A stretch of DNA of 21,613 bases from Actinobacteria bacterium UBA2286 (GCA_002345925.1 DDWM01000055.1:9804-31416), one strand, 5' to 3'; positions 6,443 through 13,918 are shown, counted from the stretch's first letter. The notes: generated by a model from the sequence alone, not told the origin. A program made the numbers and translations.

Positions 6443-6596
6443 GCGCTATGTTCTCGATGACCGTCTCTGGTTCAGCGATGATTCCCGTCAGCACCAGGAA
6501 CACCAGCACGAACACCACTACAGACACGACACGGAGTGCTATAGCGCCCGCCTTGCGCCACCCCGTCCGACCACCGGGTGTTAGACCGTCGGCCAT
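6423..6596 (-). CDS. Small single-pass membrane protein, unknown function
   Basis: A 57-residue protein with a short polar and basic N-terminus (MADGLTPGGRTGWRKAG), one strongly hydrophobic helix (about residues 18-40, ALRVVSVVVFVLVFLVLTG) and an amphipathic tail ending ARALLGR. Start ATG 6594-6596 is decided by the strong GAGGAGGG site six bases upstream; a TTG further up overlaps that site. It begins 22 bases after the PEP carboxylase stop and is probably co-transcribed with it. The C-terminal codons and stop lie within a 13-bp inverted repeat. I do not recognise a family. Confidence 0.65.
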   Translation of the reverse strand: MADGLTPGGRTGWRKAGAIALRVVSVVVFVLVFLVLTGIIAEPETVIENIARALLGR

Positions 6597-6618
6597 GTCA
6601 TCCCTCCTCAACCGGGTA

Positions 6619-8082
6619 TTAGCCGAGGAACCTCCGGAGGAGCGCCGCGCGGGTCACGAGGTCGGCGAACTGGGTCGTTTCGCCTCGGTCAAGGTCCGCT
6701 CGCATCCTTCGGGTAATCTCAAGATGCTCCGCGTTGGGTGTGTACTCGTACCCGGCCCGATCAAGTGATTCACGCAGCGATTTCGTCATGAGTGGGCCGT
6801 CGAAGTCGGTGAAGCTCAACGCCTCGGTCAGCTTCGCCTCGAACGATGGATACACTTCACGCACAAACTCCAGGTCGCTCTTGGTGAGTGAGTCGAATGC
6901 GATGAGTTCAGGAGGCAATCCGAGACTATAGAGAGCGCACGTGAACGAGATGGCCCTCGGCAAGGTCACTCCATCAAGCTCCCTGGCGTAGCCGAACAGG
7001 CCAATGTGGAGCTTGCGGGCACGGCGCGAAGGTACGTGCTTCGCCATGCGGTTGATCTGCGGCGCCAACTCCAACACCCGCTGACGATATGCCTCGCTGT
7101 ACCGCTCAATAAGCGGAAGCGCCTGCTCGACATCCACGGGTGTCGCGTGTCCGATATCGCGGGCCTTCAGATGCTCGCAGGCCGCCCTAACCTCATCAAC
7201 CGGGTAGTCGAACTTGAACGCCGACTGGATGCTGAATGTCACGACGCTCGGATACTCTCGGCCAACCCGCTCGACCGTAGCCGGCGAAAGTCCACCCCTA
7301 AACGGCGCGGATCCCATGCCGAGAATCGGATGTATCTCCACTCCCCGCCGAGATGAGAGCTCTTCTAGCCTGGCCAGCGCGATCTTGTTTGCGAGCGCTG
7401 CCGAGACGACCCCGTAGTTCATGGCCGTGTCCGAGCGCGCGAGGAACACACGCTGATTCACAACTTCGGGCTTGTCCGAGAGATACTCATCGACGATGTC
7501 CGCCGCGCGAAGCATGGTCGGTACATCTTCAAAGAGCGGAATCACCTGGATTCTTGAGGGAAAGAACTCCCCTATCCACTCGGCGATTGTGATGTCGCCG
7601 TTGCCGAAGCGAGCATTCTGGCGACCGACGATGTGGTCGGCGTAGTAGCGGTAGATGCGGTCGATGCACTGTGACGAGGTGGTCATCGGCAAGATGACCT
7701 CGAAGATCGGTGCCACATCGCGCTCGTAGAAACGCAAGGCTGCGTCATAGGAGCGCGGAATGCTCTCGAGCGTCTCAAGCAGGATCTTCGCTTCAGTCGT
7801 CTCCACTGTCGGGTTTGGCACCCGAAGGGTCAGCCGAAGGTCCTCCCCAAGGACATGTTCGCGAAAATACTCGGGGTAGAAAGACAGCAGCTTCTTGACG
7901 ACGTACGTGTCGATTTCCTTGCCCTCGACGTCCCACATCTGCTCATCACAGCCGAGGTGCGAGTACGCGTAGTATGCCTCGCGGATCTCATCCTCGCCCG
8001 CTAACACGGCAGACGTCGCAAAGAAGGGCACCGAAACGTTGTCCGGGTGCTGCGTGCTCATACAGCGAGGGATATCAGGCAT
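6619..8082 (-). CDS. ppcA: Archaeal-type phosphoenolpyruvate carboxylase
   Basis: Adds bicarbonate to phosphoenolpyruvate to form oxaloacetate, refilling the citric-acid cycle or feeding aspartate-family synthesis. The 487 residues match the short archaeal-type enzyme (about 500 aa), not the roughly 900-aa bacterial type. Diagnostic segments include MSTQHPDN near the N-terminus, HIVGRQNARFGNGDI, IQVIPLFEDVPTML, RVFLARSDTAMNYG and PILGMGSAPFRGGLSP. It probably forms a homotetramer and, as known for the family, is less sensitive to acetyl-CoA and malate control. Start ATG 8080-8082 follows GGAGCGATAG. Archaeal-type PEPC is known only from some bacterial lineages. No other carbon-metabolism gene is adjacent apart from the small membrane protein downstream. 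Confidence 0.95.
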   Translation of the reverse strand: MPDIPRCMSTQHPDNVSVPFFATSAVLAGEDEIREAYYAYSHLGCDEQMWDVEGKEIDTYVVKKLLSFYPEYFREHVLGEDLRLTLRVPNPTVETTEAKILLETLESIPRSYDAALRFYERDVAPIFEVILPMTTSSQCIDRIYRYYADHIVGRQNARFGNGDITIAEWIGEFFPSRIQVIPLFEDVPTMLRAADIVDEYLSDKPEVVNQRVFLARSDTAMNYGVVSAALANKIALARLEELSSRRGVEIHPILGMGSAPFRGGLSPATVERVGREYPSVVTFSIQSAFKFDYPVDEVRAACEHLKARDIGHATPVDVEQALPLIERYSEAYRQRVLELAPQINRMAKHVPSRRARKLHIGLFGYARELDGVTLPRAISFTCALYSLGLPPELIAFDSLTKSDLEFVREVYPSFEAKLTEALSFTDFDGPLMTKSLRESLDRAGYEYTPNAEHLEITRRMRADLDRGETTQFADLVTRAALLRRFLG

Positions 8083-8147
8083 CTATCGCTCCAGTCGCCG
8101 AGAGGGGCTAGTGCCCATTATCGCACGCCGACCTGCCCGAGGGTGTC

Positions 8148-8423
8148 CTACAGCTTGGCGAAGGGAGCGCTCAACTTGCGCTCTGCGTGATCCAGCACCT
8201 CAGACATCGAGCGCTGGCGAATAATCCAGGGAGACAGGCCGATCGACCGTGAACCATCGACGCACTTCACCCAAACGGTGTGACGCTCATCGCACGCGAC
8301 TTCAAAGCCGGGTCCTGCAAATCGGATCAGGCACGCATCATAGAGCCCGCTGCCGCCGTCATCAGTAAGGATGATGGAAGAGTCGACTTCTGGAGTGCTA
8401 GGGCGGAACGGAGAACTACTCAT
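8148..8423 (-). CDS. Hypothetical protein, 91 aa
   Basis: A soluble protein without signal or membrane segment. It begins MSSSPFRPSTPEVDSSIILTDD and continues through CLIRFAGPGFEVACDERHTVWVKCVDGSRSIGLSPWIIRQRSM to SAPFAKL. Start ATG 8421-8423 was chosen because GGGAGG lies seven bases upstream; an in-frame extension to 8534 has no such site. It has three cysteines and is rich in short beta-prone stretches. It lies 65 bases upstream of the PEP carboxylase gene on the same strand, so co-transcription is possible. I do not recognise the family. Confidence 0.6.
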   Translation of the reverse strand: MSSSPFRPSTPEVDSSIILTDDGGSGLYDACLIRFAGPGFEVACDERHTVWVKCVDGSRSIGLSPWIIRQRSMSEVLDHAERKLSAPFAKL

Positions 8424-8646
8424 GTTGATGCCTCCCGTATCTGGGGTGCGCTCGATAGCTCGCAAGGGTCGGTCGGGGTCGCCATGGTGGTCGAGCGACA
8501 GACCCTGACGGGCTGACGACGCGCGAGCAATCAAGGGAGTCTAAATATCTTACCACGCATCGGCCAACCTTACGCGCGAAGACGTGTCCGAACGGGAGAA
8601 ATCTCGCTGCCGGATACGACGAAGGCTCCAAAATGGCCCCTAGCCC
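8424..8646. other. Intergenic stretch of 223 bases without a convincing gene
   Basis: Nothing here reads convincingly as a gene. On the minus strand TAAGAT at 8552-8547 could be a -10 box for the downstream 91-aa gene, but no good -35 accompanies it. The short AT-rich patch TAAATATCTTA (8542-8552) stands out in this GC-rich region. Confidence 0.3.
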
Positions 8647-9123
8647 TCATCGCCCGCCGAGGTACTCCTCAAGCCGCGCACGCCAGCTCTCGACGGTAGA
8701 TCTATCCGATCCGCCGTCATATGAGCGACCAGGAGCGAAAAGTGGGTACTGTTCGCCACTGCGAAGCTGTAGAACAAGGTAATACCACGTCACGAAGTTC
8801 GACTTCTTGCCGACGAACTGGACGCTGATTTTTGAAACATCATCGAACGCAATTGACCGCTTCTTGGTGCCGAAACGGTTCCTGTCCTCGACCGTGATTC
8901 GGCGCGTTTTCGGATCCACGAGAATCGTCTGCTCGCCGACGACCACGAGACCAGCAACGCCGAGAGCAAGCAGCAGTACCCCAAGGAGAAAACCCGCTAG
9001 CGCGTCGCTCCCGGAAGTGCTGAAGCCACGAAAACCAAAGGCAAGCACAGCCCCTACGACGATGGCGCCGACTGCGAGCCCGCCCTGCTGCTTGGGCTTG
9101 TTCCGAGATACCCACGTCTCCAT
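8647..9123 (-). CDS. Two-helix membrane protein with a PH-like cytoplasmic domain, unknown function
   Basis: The 158 residues begin with a basic N-terminus (METWVSRNKPKQQGG). Two hydrophobic helices follow (about 17-32 and 41-64). A soluble domain then reads as a run of beta strands (TILVDPKTRRITVEDRNRFGTKKRSIAFDDVSKISVQFVGKK) and ends in an amphipathic helix (STVESWRARLEEYLGGR). This layout resembles small bacterial proteins with a PH-like domain after a transmembrane hairpin; the match is by architecture, not by a recognised motif. Start ATG 9121-9123 has GGGAG six bases upstream. The 107-base gap to the divergent 63-aa gene probably holds promoters for both. Confidence 0.65.
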   Translation of the reverse strand: METWVSRNKPKQQGGLAVGAIVVGAVLAFGFRGFSTSGSDALAGFLLGVLLLALGVAGLVVVGEQTILVDPKTRRITVEDRNRFGTKKRSIAFDDVSKISVQFVGKKSNFVTWYYLVLQLRSGEQYPLFAPGRSYDGGSDRSTVESWRARLEEYLGGR

Positions 9124-9230
9124 GACTGCTCCCAGGATTGACCACTATCCCTCGCCATCGTAGCGGTGAAAACGCCAAATGGGTACGTATCGCTTGCAGC
9201 ACACATCAGCAATCCAAGAAGGGGGACGAC

Positions 9231-9422
9231 ATGAATAAGTTCGGAGAGATGTTCGACAAGGCGAAGGACAAGGCCGAAGACCTCATGGAAGACGTTGGCG
9301 AAAAGGCCAACGAGCTTGGCGGGAAGGCGAAGGACCTCGCTGAGGGCTCAGTCGACAAGGTCAAGGACGCGGTTGATGACGCCAAGGGCAAGTTCACCGG
9401 AAGCTCCGGCGGAGCTGAGTAG
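9231..9422 (+). CDS. Small amphipathic helical stress-type protein (CsbD/LEA-like composition)
   Basis: A 63-residue, highly charged, cysteine-free protein. Start ATG 9231-9233 follows AAGAAGGGGGA. It consists of quasi-repeats of about 11 residues built on K-A-K-D (FDKAKDKAEDLMEDV, NELGGKAKDLAEG, VDKVKDAVDDAKGK) and ends in a flexible Gly/Ser tail. This composition is shared by LEA-like and CsbD-type stress proteins and by small antitoxin-like proteins of actinobacteria; I cannot separate these. GGGTAC at 9181-9186 resembles the -10 of a general-stress sigma factor, but no matching -35 is clear. It converges on the next gene through a shared hairpin. A role in desiccation or osmotic stress is only inferred. 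Confidence 0.7.
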   Translation: MNKFGEMFDKAKDKAEDLMEDVGEKANELGGKAKDLAEGSVDKVKDAVDDAKGKFTGSSGGAE

Positions 9423-9435
9423 CCCCTGAAATCGC

Positions 9436-9460
9436 AGCCGGGCGCTGGACGGGCCCGGCT
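9436..9460. terminator. Hairpin at the convergent ends of the 63-aa and 85-aa genes
   Basis: A perfect 8-bp GC-rich inverted repeat (AGCCGGGC 9436-9443, GCCCGGCT 9453-9460) with a 9-nt loop starts 14 bases after the plus-strand stop and overlaps the TAG stop of the minus-strand gene. It could act as a bidirectional terminator, although no T-run follows on either strand. Confidence 0.45.
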
Positions 9461-9716
9461 AGCGGTCTTCCATGATCACGTCGGTCGCTCGCTCGGGCCA
9501 CTCAGCAGGGACGTCGCCTTCTTCGTAGAGGGCGACGTTTATTTCATGGGCATAGTCACGAAGCGCGGGGTCTCGTTCAACCACCTGGTACTGGCTGCCC
9601 GCGTCCTCGGACTGCAGCGCGCGAAGCACATCGATGAGCTCCTCGATGTCGCCGTGCGTCAGGAACAAATCGATCGCGCCAAGCGTGCGGTCGGCTTCGC
9701 CATCAAAGATGCGCAT
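9459..9716 (-). CDS. Hypothetical protein, 85 aa
   Basis: A small acidic soluble protein (MRIFDGEADRTLGAIDLFLTH...), mostly helical, with no cysteine, signal or membrane segment. GAAGGAG lies about six bases before ATG 9714-9716, which decides the start over an upstream in-frame ATG at 9758. It begins 16 bases after the stop of the polytopic membrane protein and is probably in the same transcript. The segment GDIEELIDVLRALQSEDAG looks like a helix-turn-helix-sized amphipathic region but lacks a recognisable DNA-binding signature. Family unknown. Confidence 0.6.
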   Translation of the reverse strand: MRIFDGEADRTLGAIDLFLTHGDIEELIDVLRALQSEDAGSQYQVVERDPALRDYAHEINVALYEEGDVPAEWPERATDVIMEDR

Positions 9717-9732
9717 GCGTTCTCCTTCGGTT

Positions 9733-10764
9733 CTATCGCGAAACAGGCTCAGATTCACCCGGGTGGAGCTTGGCTCTGACCGGCGGCAAGAGGCTGACCG
9801 CCCACAGTGCGGCCGCCGTGACGAACACGAGGCCGTACTCTGTCACGGGGATGAAGCTGATCTGATAGATCTGCCCAAGTCGCTCGGCCGAGAACGACCC
9901 GCTCGGATACAGCGTGTACAGGCCGAGTGAGAGTAACAGATACGCCGCCGACGCAAGCCGGATAGACCACTTGGGCAGGCCAAGGCCGTAGATCTGCGTC
10001 ACGATGAAGATCGTCATGAACCCGGTGAGGAACATCGTCCAGATTATCGACTGCTGGGTGTAGAAGGCCACAGAGGCGCCGTGGAACATGACCAGGACTT
10101 CCAGCGCCAGCGTCCAGTACTTGTTGGTGTGCATCTTGGTGCGGGCCAGCGAGAGCTGGATGAACAGCAGGAACATGTAGAAGAAGCCGACCACGTGCGC
10201 CCACTCGTTGACCACCGGATGGAACCAGAAGGTGTATGTCGCGGCCCATGCGATGTAGTAGGTGTGGCTCATGCTGGTGAGCCGGACGCCGTCTTTGGGC
10301 AGGCGCACTTTTCGGCCAAAGAACAGGCCGCGCCAGCGGTTCTTCATGATGAGGATCATCACAAGCATGAAGATGACCGAGTACTGCGAGCTCCAGATCG
10401 GCACATCCTGGGCCAGCCCGTCGTAGAAGAGCGCAGTCTGTGCGAAGTGCGCTATGACGAAGACCGCGTTGACGCCGAGAAGCCACCAGTTCCACTTCGA
10501 CATCGAGTCGTCGATACGCTTCTTGGATGCGTTGAGCCGATAGATCAGGTACCACACGACCACCTGATGGATCAGATACGGCACCCACACCGAGAGACGC
10601 GTGATCCAGGTCGGGTCAGGGAGCTTCCACAGATACCAGCTGGCACCCTGATCTGGAAGCAACGCGATCACCGGCACCAGTGTGACGTCGAACAGCGGTA
10701 TGAGAGCAGCGATCACCAACGCGCCGATTGCCGAGAAGAGCAGCACCTTGCGATCAGGCGTCAT
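9733..10764 (-). CDS. Polytopic membrane protein of unknown function, about ten helices
   Basis: The 343 residues contain roughly ten hydrophobic segments, starting at LLFSAIGALVIAALIPLF. Histidines and aromatic residues are conspicuous inside or beside the helices: LIHQVVVWY, VIAHFAQTALFY, SHTYYIAWAATYTFWFHPVVNEWAHVVG and VMFHGASVAFYTQQ. The HPVVNEWAH cluster could bind a metal or haem, but this is speculation. The start codon (10764-10762) overlaps the stop of the DUF1801 gene in an ATGA arrangement, with AAGGAG eight bases upstream, so the two are translationally coupled. There is no signal peptide, ATP-binding or transporter motif I can name. The frame and membrane nature are clear; the function is not. 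Confidence 0.8.
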   Translation of the reverse strand: MTPDRKVLLFSAIGALVIAALIPLFDVTLVPVIALLPDQGASWYLWKLPDPTWITRLSVWVPYLIHQVVVWYLIYRLNASKKRIDDSMSKWNWWLLGVNAVFVIAHFAQTALFYDGLAQDVPIWSSQYSVIFMLVMILIMKNRWRGLFFGRKVRLPKDGVRLTSMSHTYYIAWAATYTFWFHPVVNEWAHVVGFFYMFLLFIQLSLARTKMHTNKYWTLALEVLVMFHGASVAFYTQQSIIWTMFLTGFMTIFIVTQIYGLGLPKWSIRLASAAYLLLSLGLYTLYPSGSFSAERLGQIYQISFIPVTEYGLVFVTAAALWAVSLLPPVRAKLHPGESEPVSR

Positions 10765-11132
10765 CTGTTTGAGACTCCTTCTTTGTTGTGCGCAACCCTG
10801 AATTCAACCATCCGCGTAATCAAAGCGGCCGGCAGAGGCTGACCTAAAGGGAACTGCACAGAACCCTTCCCCTGCTTGAATGGCCTGAGCTCCTCTTTGA
10901 ACGCTTCCATCCCTACTGGCGCCGGGTAGAAGCCGACATGTCTGGCGAAACCGGCGAAATGCACTAGGTGCCCGTTCAGATCGAACGTCGGAATCGCGTA
11001 GCTGATCGTCTCGTGCGCCTCGGGAGCTGCTGCTTTGATGAGTGCGCGCATCTCCTCAAGGACGACCTGGGTCTCTGGGGGGAATCCGGCTATGTACTCA
11101 TCGATCGATCCTGCGGTCGGCCTGCTCGGCAT
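10761..11132 (-). CDS. DUF1801/YdhG-like protein
   Basis: A 123-residue soluble protein of the DUF1801 (YdhG) family. It shows the typical opening SIDEYIAGFPPETQVVLEEMRALI, the central ETISYAIPTFDLNGHLVHFAGFARHVGFYP and the late KGSVQFPLGQPLPAALITRMVEFRV. Some members have been proposed as intracellular iron chaperones, but the biochemical role is poorly defined. Start ATG 11130-11132 has GGGAG seven bases upstream. It overlaps the next gene by four bases. The family assignment is strong; the role in this organism is not established. Confidence 0.88.
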   Translation of the reverse strand: MPSRPTAGSIDEYIAGFPPETQVVLEEMRALIKAAAPEAHETISYAIPTFDLNGHLVHFAGFARHVGFYPAPVGMEAFKEELRPFKQGKGSVQFPLGQPLPAALITRMVEFRVAHNKEGVSNR

Positions 11133-11204
11133 TATGCACTCCCGTCCACTGCGTATGGAACCTGTTTCCTGTCAAGAACAGTACCCGGACAGACGCCGGG
11201 GTCA

Positions 11205-11816
11205 TCAGCGCATGGGTTGGCGGATGACCGTCTTCCACTTGGCGGGATCTGCCCGGCGGGTGTCGGACAGGTAGATCTCGTGGTGCTTGCCGAAGCGCGT
11301 CCGCCCCGACTCCTCTATATGCGCATGGACCCGCTCGATGTTGGGACCTTCTGCCGAGAAGGGCCCCACGTGCATGATCTGAGCAGACAGTCCTTCATCA
11401 AACGCCTCGAAGCGCATCAGCGGCAGCGCTGTCGGGTTCTTCTTGCGGGCGACCTCGCGGGTGGCCGCCTCGACCATCTCGGGGGTGACGAAGCTCGGCT
11501 GCATGATCATGGCCGTCCACTGCCATGCGTCGCGATTACCGGCAACGAAGGCGCTCATGTCATCAGCCCACCACAGTCCCTCAAGCGGCATGACGCCGTA
11601 GTCGATCTCGTCCGGGCCCTTCTTGACTGCGAACTTAAGCGTGTAAGACACCGCATACAGCGCCTCGATAGCGTCCGAGTACGCCTGCGCCGTATTGGGG
11701 TCGCCCCGACCGTCGATCATGAGGAAGTTCATGCTCGGGACGTCCACGTCGACGACCTGCCGAGACGGTGGGCGATAGAGTTCAGCCAGCTCCTTCTTGA
11801 GATCGAGCTTCCCCAT
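11205..11816 (-). CDS. GyrI-like small-molecule-binding domain protein
   Basis: A 203-residue soluble protein whose sequence fits stand-alone GyrI-like (SOUL/GyrI fold) proteins: KKELAELYRPPSRQVVDVDVPSMNFLMIDGRGDPN, then AYSDAIEALYAVSYTLKF, and the paired half ending MRFEAFDEGLSAQIMHVGPFSAEGPNIERVHAHIEESG. Members bind hydrophobic small molecules or hydrolyse cyclopropanoid toxins; the ligand here is unknown. ATG 11814-11816 overlaps the TGA stop of the upstream 79-aa gene by one base, with GAGGTG as ribosome site, so the genes are coupled. The in-frame GTG one codon earlier is a less likely start. Confidence 0.85.
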   Translation of the reverse strand: MGKLDLKKELAELYRPPSRQVVDVDVPSMNFLMIDGRGDPNTAQAYSDAIEALYAVSYTLKFAVKKGPDEIDYGVMPLEGLWWADDMSAFVAGNRDAWQWTAMIMQPSFVTPEMVEAATREVARKKNPTALPLMRFEAFDEGLSAQIMHVGPFSAEGPNIERVHAHIEESGRTRFGKHHEIYLSDTRRADPAKWKTVIRQPMR

Positions 11817-12055
11817 CACTGCACCTCGTCTTCGTCAGGGTCCCCGGCACTGTACGCTTCGTAGTCACCTCGAACGCCCGTGGCGTCCAGGTAGGCATTC
11901 AGCCGCTCATTCTCGGCTGCGACGGATTCGATATACCCGGAGAGGCCCGAAAGCCGCTCGGAGAACCACTTGAACCCGACCTTACCGTCGATCATAAGAC
12001 GAATCGCCTCGACGAAAGCGAGTGCCTCGTCCTTGGTGTACTCAGCCATCTGCAT
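11816..12055 (-). CDS. Hypothetical small acidic protein, 79 aa
   Basis: A soluble, mostly helical protein (AEYTKDEALAFVEAIRLMIDGKVGFKWFSERLSGLSGYIESVAAENERLNAYLDA) ending in an acidic tail (SAGDPDEDEVQ). The central part could form a short coiled coil. Two in-frame ATGs lie six bases apart (12055 and 12049); I give the outer one. It sits five bases after the four-helix membrane-protein gene and overlaps the GyrI-like gene by one base, so it is an internal member of a tight minus-strand unit. I do not recognise the family. Confidence 0.65.
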   Translation of the reverse strand: MQMAEYTKDEALAFVEAIRLMIDGKVGFKWFSERLSGLSGYIESVAAENERLNAYLDATGVRGDYEAYSAGDPDEDEVQ

Positions 12056-12060
12056 CAGCC

Positions 12061-12594
12061 CTAGATGTCGTCCTCGGCCAAGATTTCAGGCCCCAGCCAC
12101 AGGCGGCTCGCGATGCTCTCCGAGTGCTTGATCAGAATTGAACCTACGACCAGCATCACGCCTGAGATCGCGACCCTGGCAAAGAGCACCCAGTTAGAAC
12201 CTACTTCCAACCCAGTACCCATAACACTCGCGAACTCAACCTGTTCTAGCGCCGAGGCGATCATGGTGAACATCTGAGCAGCCGAGGTGATCGCAAGCCA
12301 AAGGCCCATGAGGATCAGTCCGATTCGAAGCAGTGGCAGGGTCTCAGGTGCTGCGCCGACGGGCTCATCGTCGAACCAGCGAGTCGCGAGTTCGTGACGG
12401 TTCTTGATGAGGTAGCTTCCACCAAACACCGCAATCGCGAGTGGAATGATGCCCAGAACGGCGAAGATCGCACCGGAGAGTCCGAAATCCCCCGAATACT
12501 GCATGCTCTGCAGCAGGTAAACGAGCAACGTTGGCGTGGTCGAAAAAACCAGAATGCCCCCGAAAACAATCGCGATCGATGCTAACTTCCTCAT
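12061..12594 (-). CDS. Four-helix membrane protein, unknown function
   Basis: The 177 residues show four hydrophobic segments: ASIAIVFGGILVFSTTPTLLVYLL, GAIFAVLGIIPLAIAVFGGSYLI, LRIGLILMGLWLAITSAAQMF and VLFARVAISGVMLVVGSILI. A charged loop (KNRHELATRWFDDEPVG) lies in the middle and the tail is acidic (GPEILAEDDI). The repeated helix-SYLIKNRHELATRWF / helix-SILIKHSESIASRLW pattern suggests an internal duplication of a two-helix unit followed by a basic amphipathic helix. Start ATG is 12592-12594. It lies 14 bases after the UDG-like gene and leads a tight group. No known family recognised. Confidence 0.7.
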   Translation of the reverse strand: MRKLASIAIVFGGILVFSTTPTLLVYLLQSMQYSGDFGLSGAIFAVLGIIPLAIAVFGGSYLIKNRHELATRWFDDEPVGAAPETLPLLRIGLILMGLWLAITSAAQMFTMIASALEQVEFASVMGTGLEVGSNWVLFARVAISGVMLVVGSILIKHSESIASRLWLGPEILAEDDI

Positions 12595-12608
12595 CGTGCC
12601 GTCCCCTA

Positions 12609-13400
12609 TTACGGTGCGGGCGTGTCGAGCAGAAGCTCCGGTGCCACGTGCCTGATCCAGTGCTCGTGCAGCGCAGCAAGCGTTGCGGAATGAGAGCCGA
12701 GGCGTGCCACTTGCCGCGGATGCGCGAGTGGCAGGAGCGCCATGGTCCGCTTGCCAATGCGAACCTCGCCGAAACGCCCGTACTCGTCGCGTGTCTCGCC
12801 GTACGCGCTCAGCTTGCTCTTGGAACCGTAGTAGTTGGCAAACCATCGAAGAGGCTGGTCGCCGAGAGTGATTATCATGTCGGGCGCGGCCTGGGCGATC
12901 TCATCGGCGATCTCGGCTCGGCGGGCGTCGTCGGCAAGCTGCTCGGGCACAGACGGCCAATCGTATGCGGGCAGCCCTAGCTTGGTCGCGCGCTTGTCAT
13001 AGGCCCGCTTGAGCGCTGTCGCCTGCCGGTTGTTCTTGCAGCTGTACGGCACCAAGTCGCACATCCAGGCATCGGAGCGCGTGAGGCCGAGCGGGCCGAG
13101 GAACAGCTCGTCGACCGCGGCTCCTGAGGGGCCGTTCATGTTGTCGCCAGCTGGCACGAGGCTGCCCGCGCCTGCGGGAACCGGGATGCTCGCGACGATT
13201 TCGTCGAGCCCCTCGCCTCGCCAGGCGATCTCAGGCTCAGACGCGACAGCGACCGCGCCAAGGAGCGTGGTGCCCTCTTCATCCAGCCAACGTGCATACA
13301 CCGCGCTCGGGTATACGCCGAGAATGAATACGCGCTTGGGACTGCGGTCTTGTTGAGTCAGCGTCTCAATCGGACGACCGAACGGAAACGTACCGATCAC
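12609..13400 (-). CDS. Uracil-DNA-glycosylase-fold family protein
   Basis: A 263-residue protein with hallmarks of the uracil-DNA glycosylase superfamily: RVFILGVYPSAVYARW near the N-terminus (the GxxP substrate-pocket loop), DMIITLGDQPLRW in the second half (the beta strand with central LG), and LLPLAHPRQVARLG near the C-terminus (the HP motif). Whether it excises uracil or is a catalytically changed relative cannot be told from sequence; the first loop lacks the classic GQDPY. GTG 13400-13398 is taken as start because GGGAG lies five bases upstream; another GTG six bases earlier is too close to that site. A pair of overlapping hairpins lies just upstream. Base-excision repair is the family-based expectation. 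Confidence 0.6.
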   Translation of the reverse strand: MIGTFPFGRPIETLTQQDRSPKRVFILGVYPSAVYARWLDEEGTTLLGAVAVASEPEIAWRGEGLDEIVASIPVPAGAGSLVPAGDNMNGPSGAAVDELFLGPLGLTRSDAWMCDLVPYSCKNNRQATALKRAYDKRATKLGLPAYDWPSVPEQLADDARRAEIADEIAQAAPDMIITLGDQPLRWFANYYGSKSKLSAYGETRDEYGRFGEVRIGKRTMALLPLAHPRQVARLGSHSATLAALHEHWIRHVAPELLLDTPAP

Positions 13401-13430
13401 GATCACTCCCGGGTGTCTGGGTTCACATCC

Positions 13431-13459
13431 GCGACGGTCATAGCCGTCGCCTCGGCTAT
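13431..13459 (-). promoter_or_regulatory. Two overlapping, mutually exclusive hairpins upstream of the UDG-like gene
   Basis: ATAGCCG/CGGCTAT (13440-13446 with 13453-13459) and GCGACGG/CCGTCGC (13431-13437 with 13444-13450) are both perfect 7-bp repeats with 6-nt loops, and they share bases. Only one can form at a time, the arrangement expected of an attenuator or a switch. They could instead be nested operator sites. Confidence 0.35.
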
Positions 13460-13479
13460 AGTTTAGCGTTTCCCCGCCT

Positions 13480-13908
13480 CTACAGCTTCTTCTTGAATCC
13501 CGTCCACCGACTGGCGAAACCGGCCGACTCGTACAGCGCCACCGCATCGCTGCGGCACGCCTCGGTCATGAGGATCATCTGCTTGCAGTCGCGCTCCCGC
13601 GCGATGCTCTCCAGTTCGCCGAGCAACGCCGAAGCGACTCCGCTGCGCCGATGGTGAGGGTCGACGACAACGTCCTCGATCACGAGGTATGAGTCAAATC
13701 CGCCGTAGAGTCCGTGGCACACAACACCGGTCGCAGTGCCAACGCACGCACCCTCAGTCCGAGCGGCCAGCAAGATGTGGTCGGGGTCGCCGTCAAGACG
13801 CCGGAGCGTCTCGGCCATCAGGGCAGCGTCGGAGACCTCGCCCCAGAAATCCGCGTGGAGCAGGCCTATCGCCTCAAGGTCGGATTTTTGTACCCGTCCA
13901 ATCTCCAT
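13480..13908 (-). CDS. GNAT family N-acetyltransferase
   Basis: Transfers an acetyl group from acetyl-CoA to an amine; substrate unknown. The 142 residues span one complete GNAT domain: an N-terminal IGRVQKSDLEAIGLLHADFW, a beta-bulge region IEDVVVDPHHRRSGVASALL with the acetyl-CoA pyrophosphate loop (HRRSGVA), then ELESIARERDCKQMIL and the late LYESAGFASRWTGFKKKL. Start ATG 13906-13908 follows AGGAAGCGG. It begins ten bases after the stop of the four-helix membrane protein and is probably co-transcribed with it. The basic end KKKL is common in this family. Confidence 0.92.
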   Translation of the reverse strand: MEIGRVQKSDLEAIGLLHADFWGEVSDAALMAETLRRLDGDPDHILLAARTEGACVGTATGVVCHGLYGGFDSYLVIEDVVVDPHHRRSGVASALLGELESIARERDCKQMILMTEACRSDAVALYESAGFASRWTGFKKKL

Positions 13909-13918
13909 GAGCCGCTTC

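Noticed and set aside
10968..11864. A 298-aa plus-strand open frame
   Set aside because: It is antisense to the GyrI-like and DUF1801 genes, which have clear family motifs.
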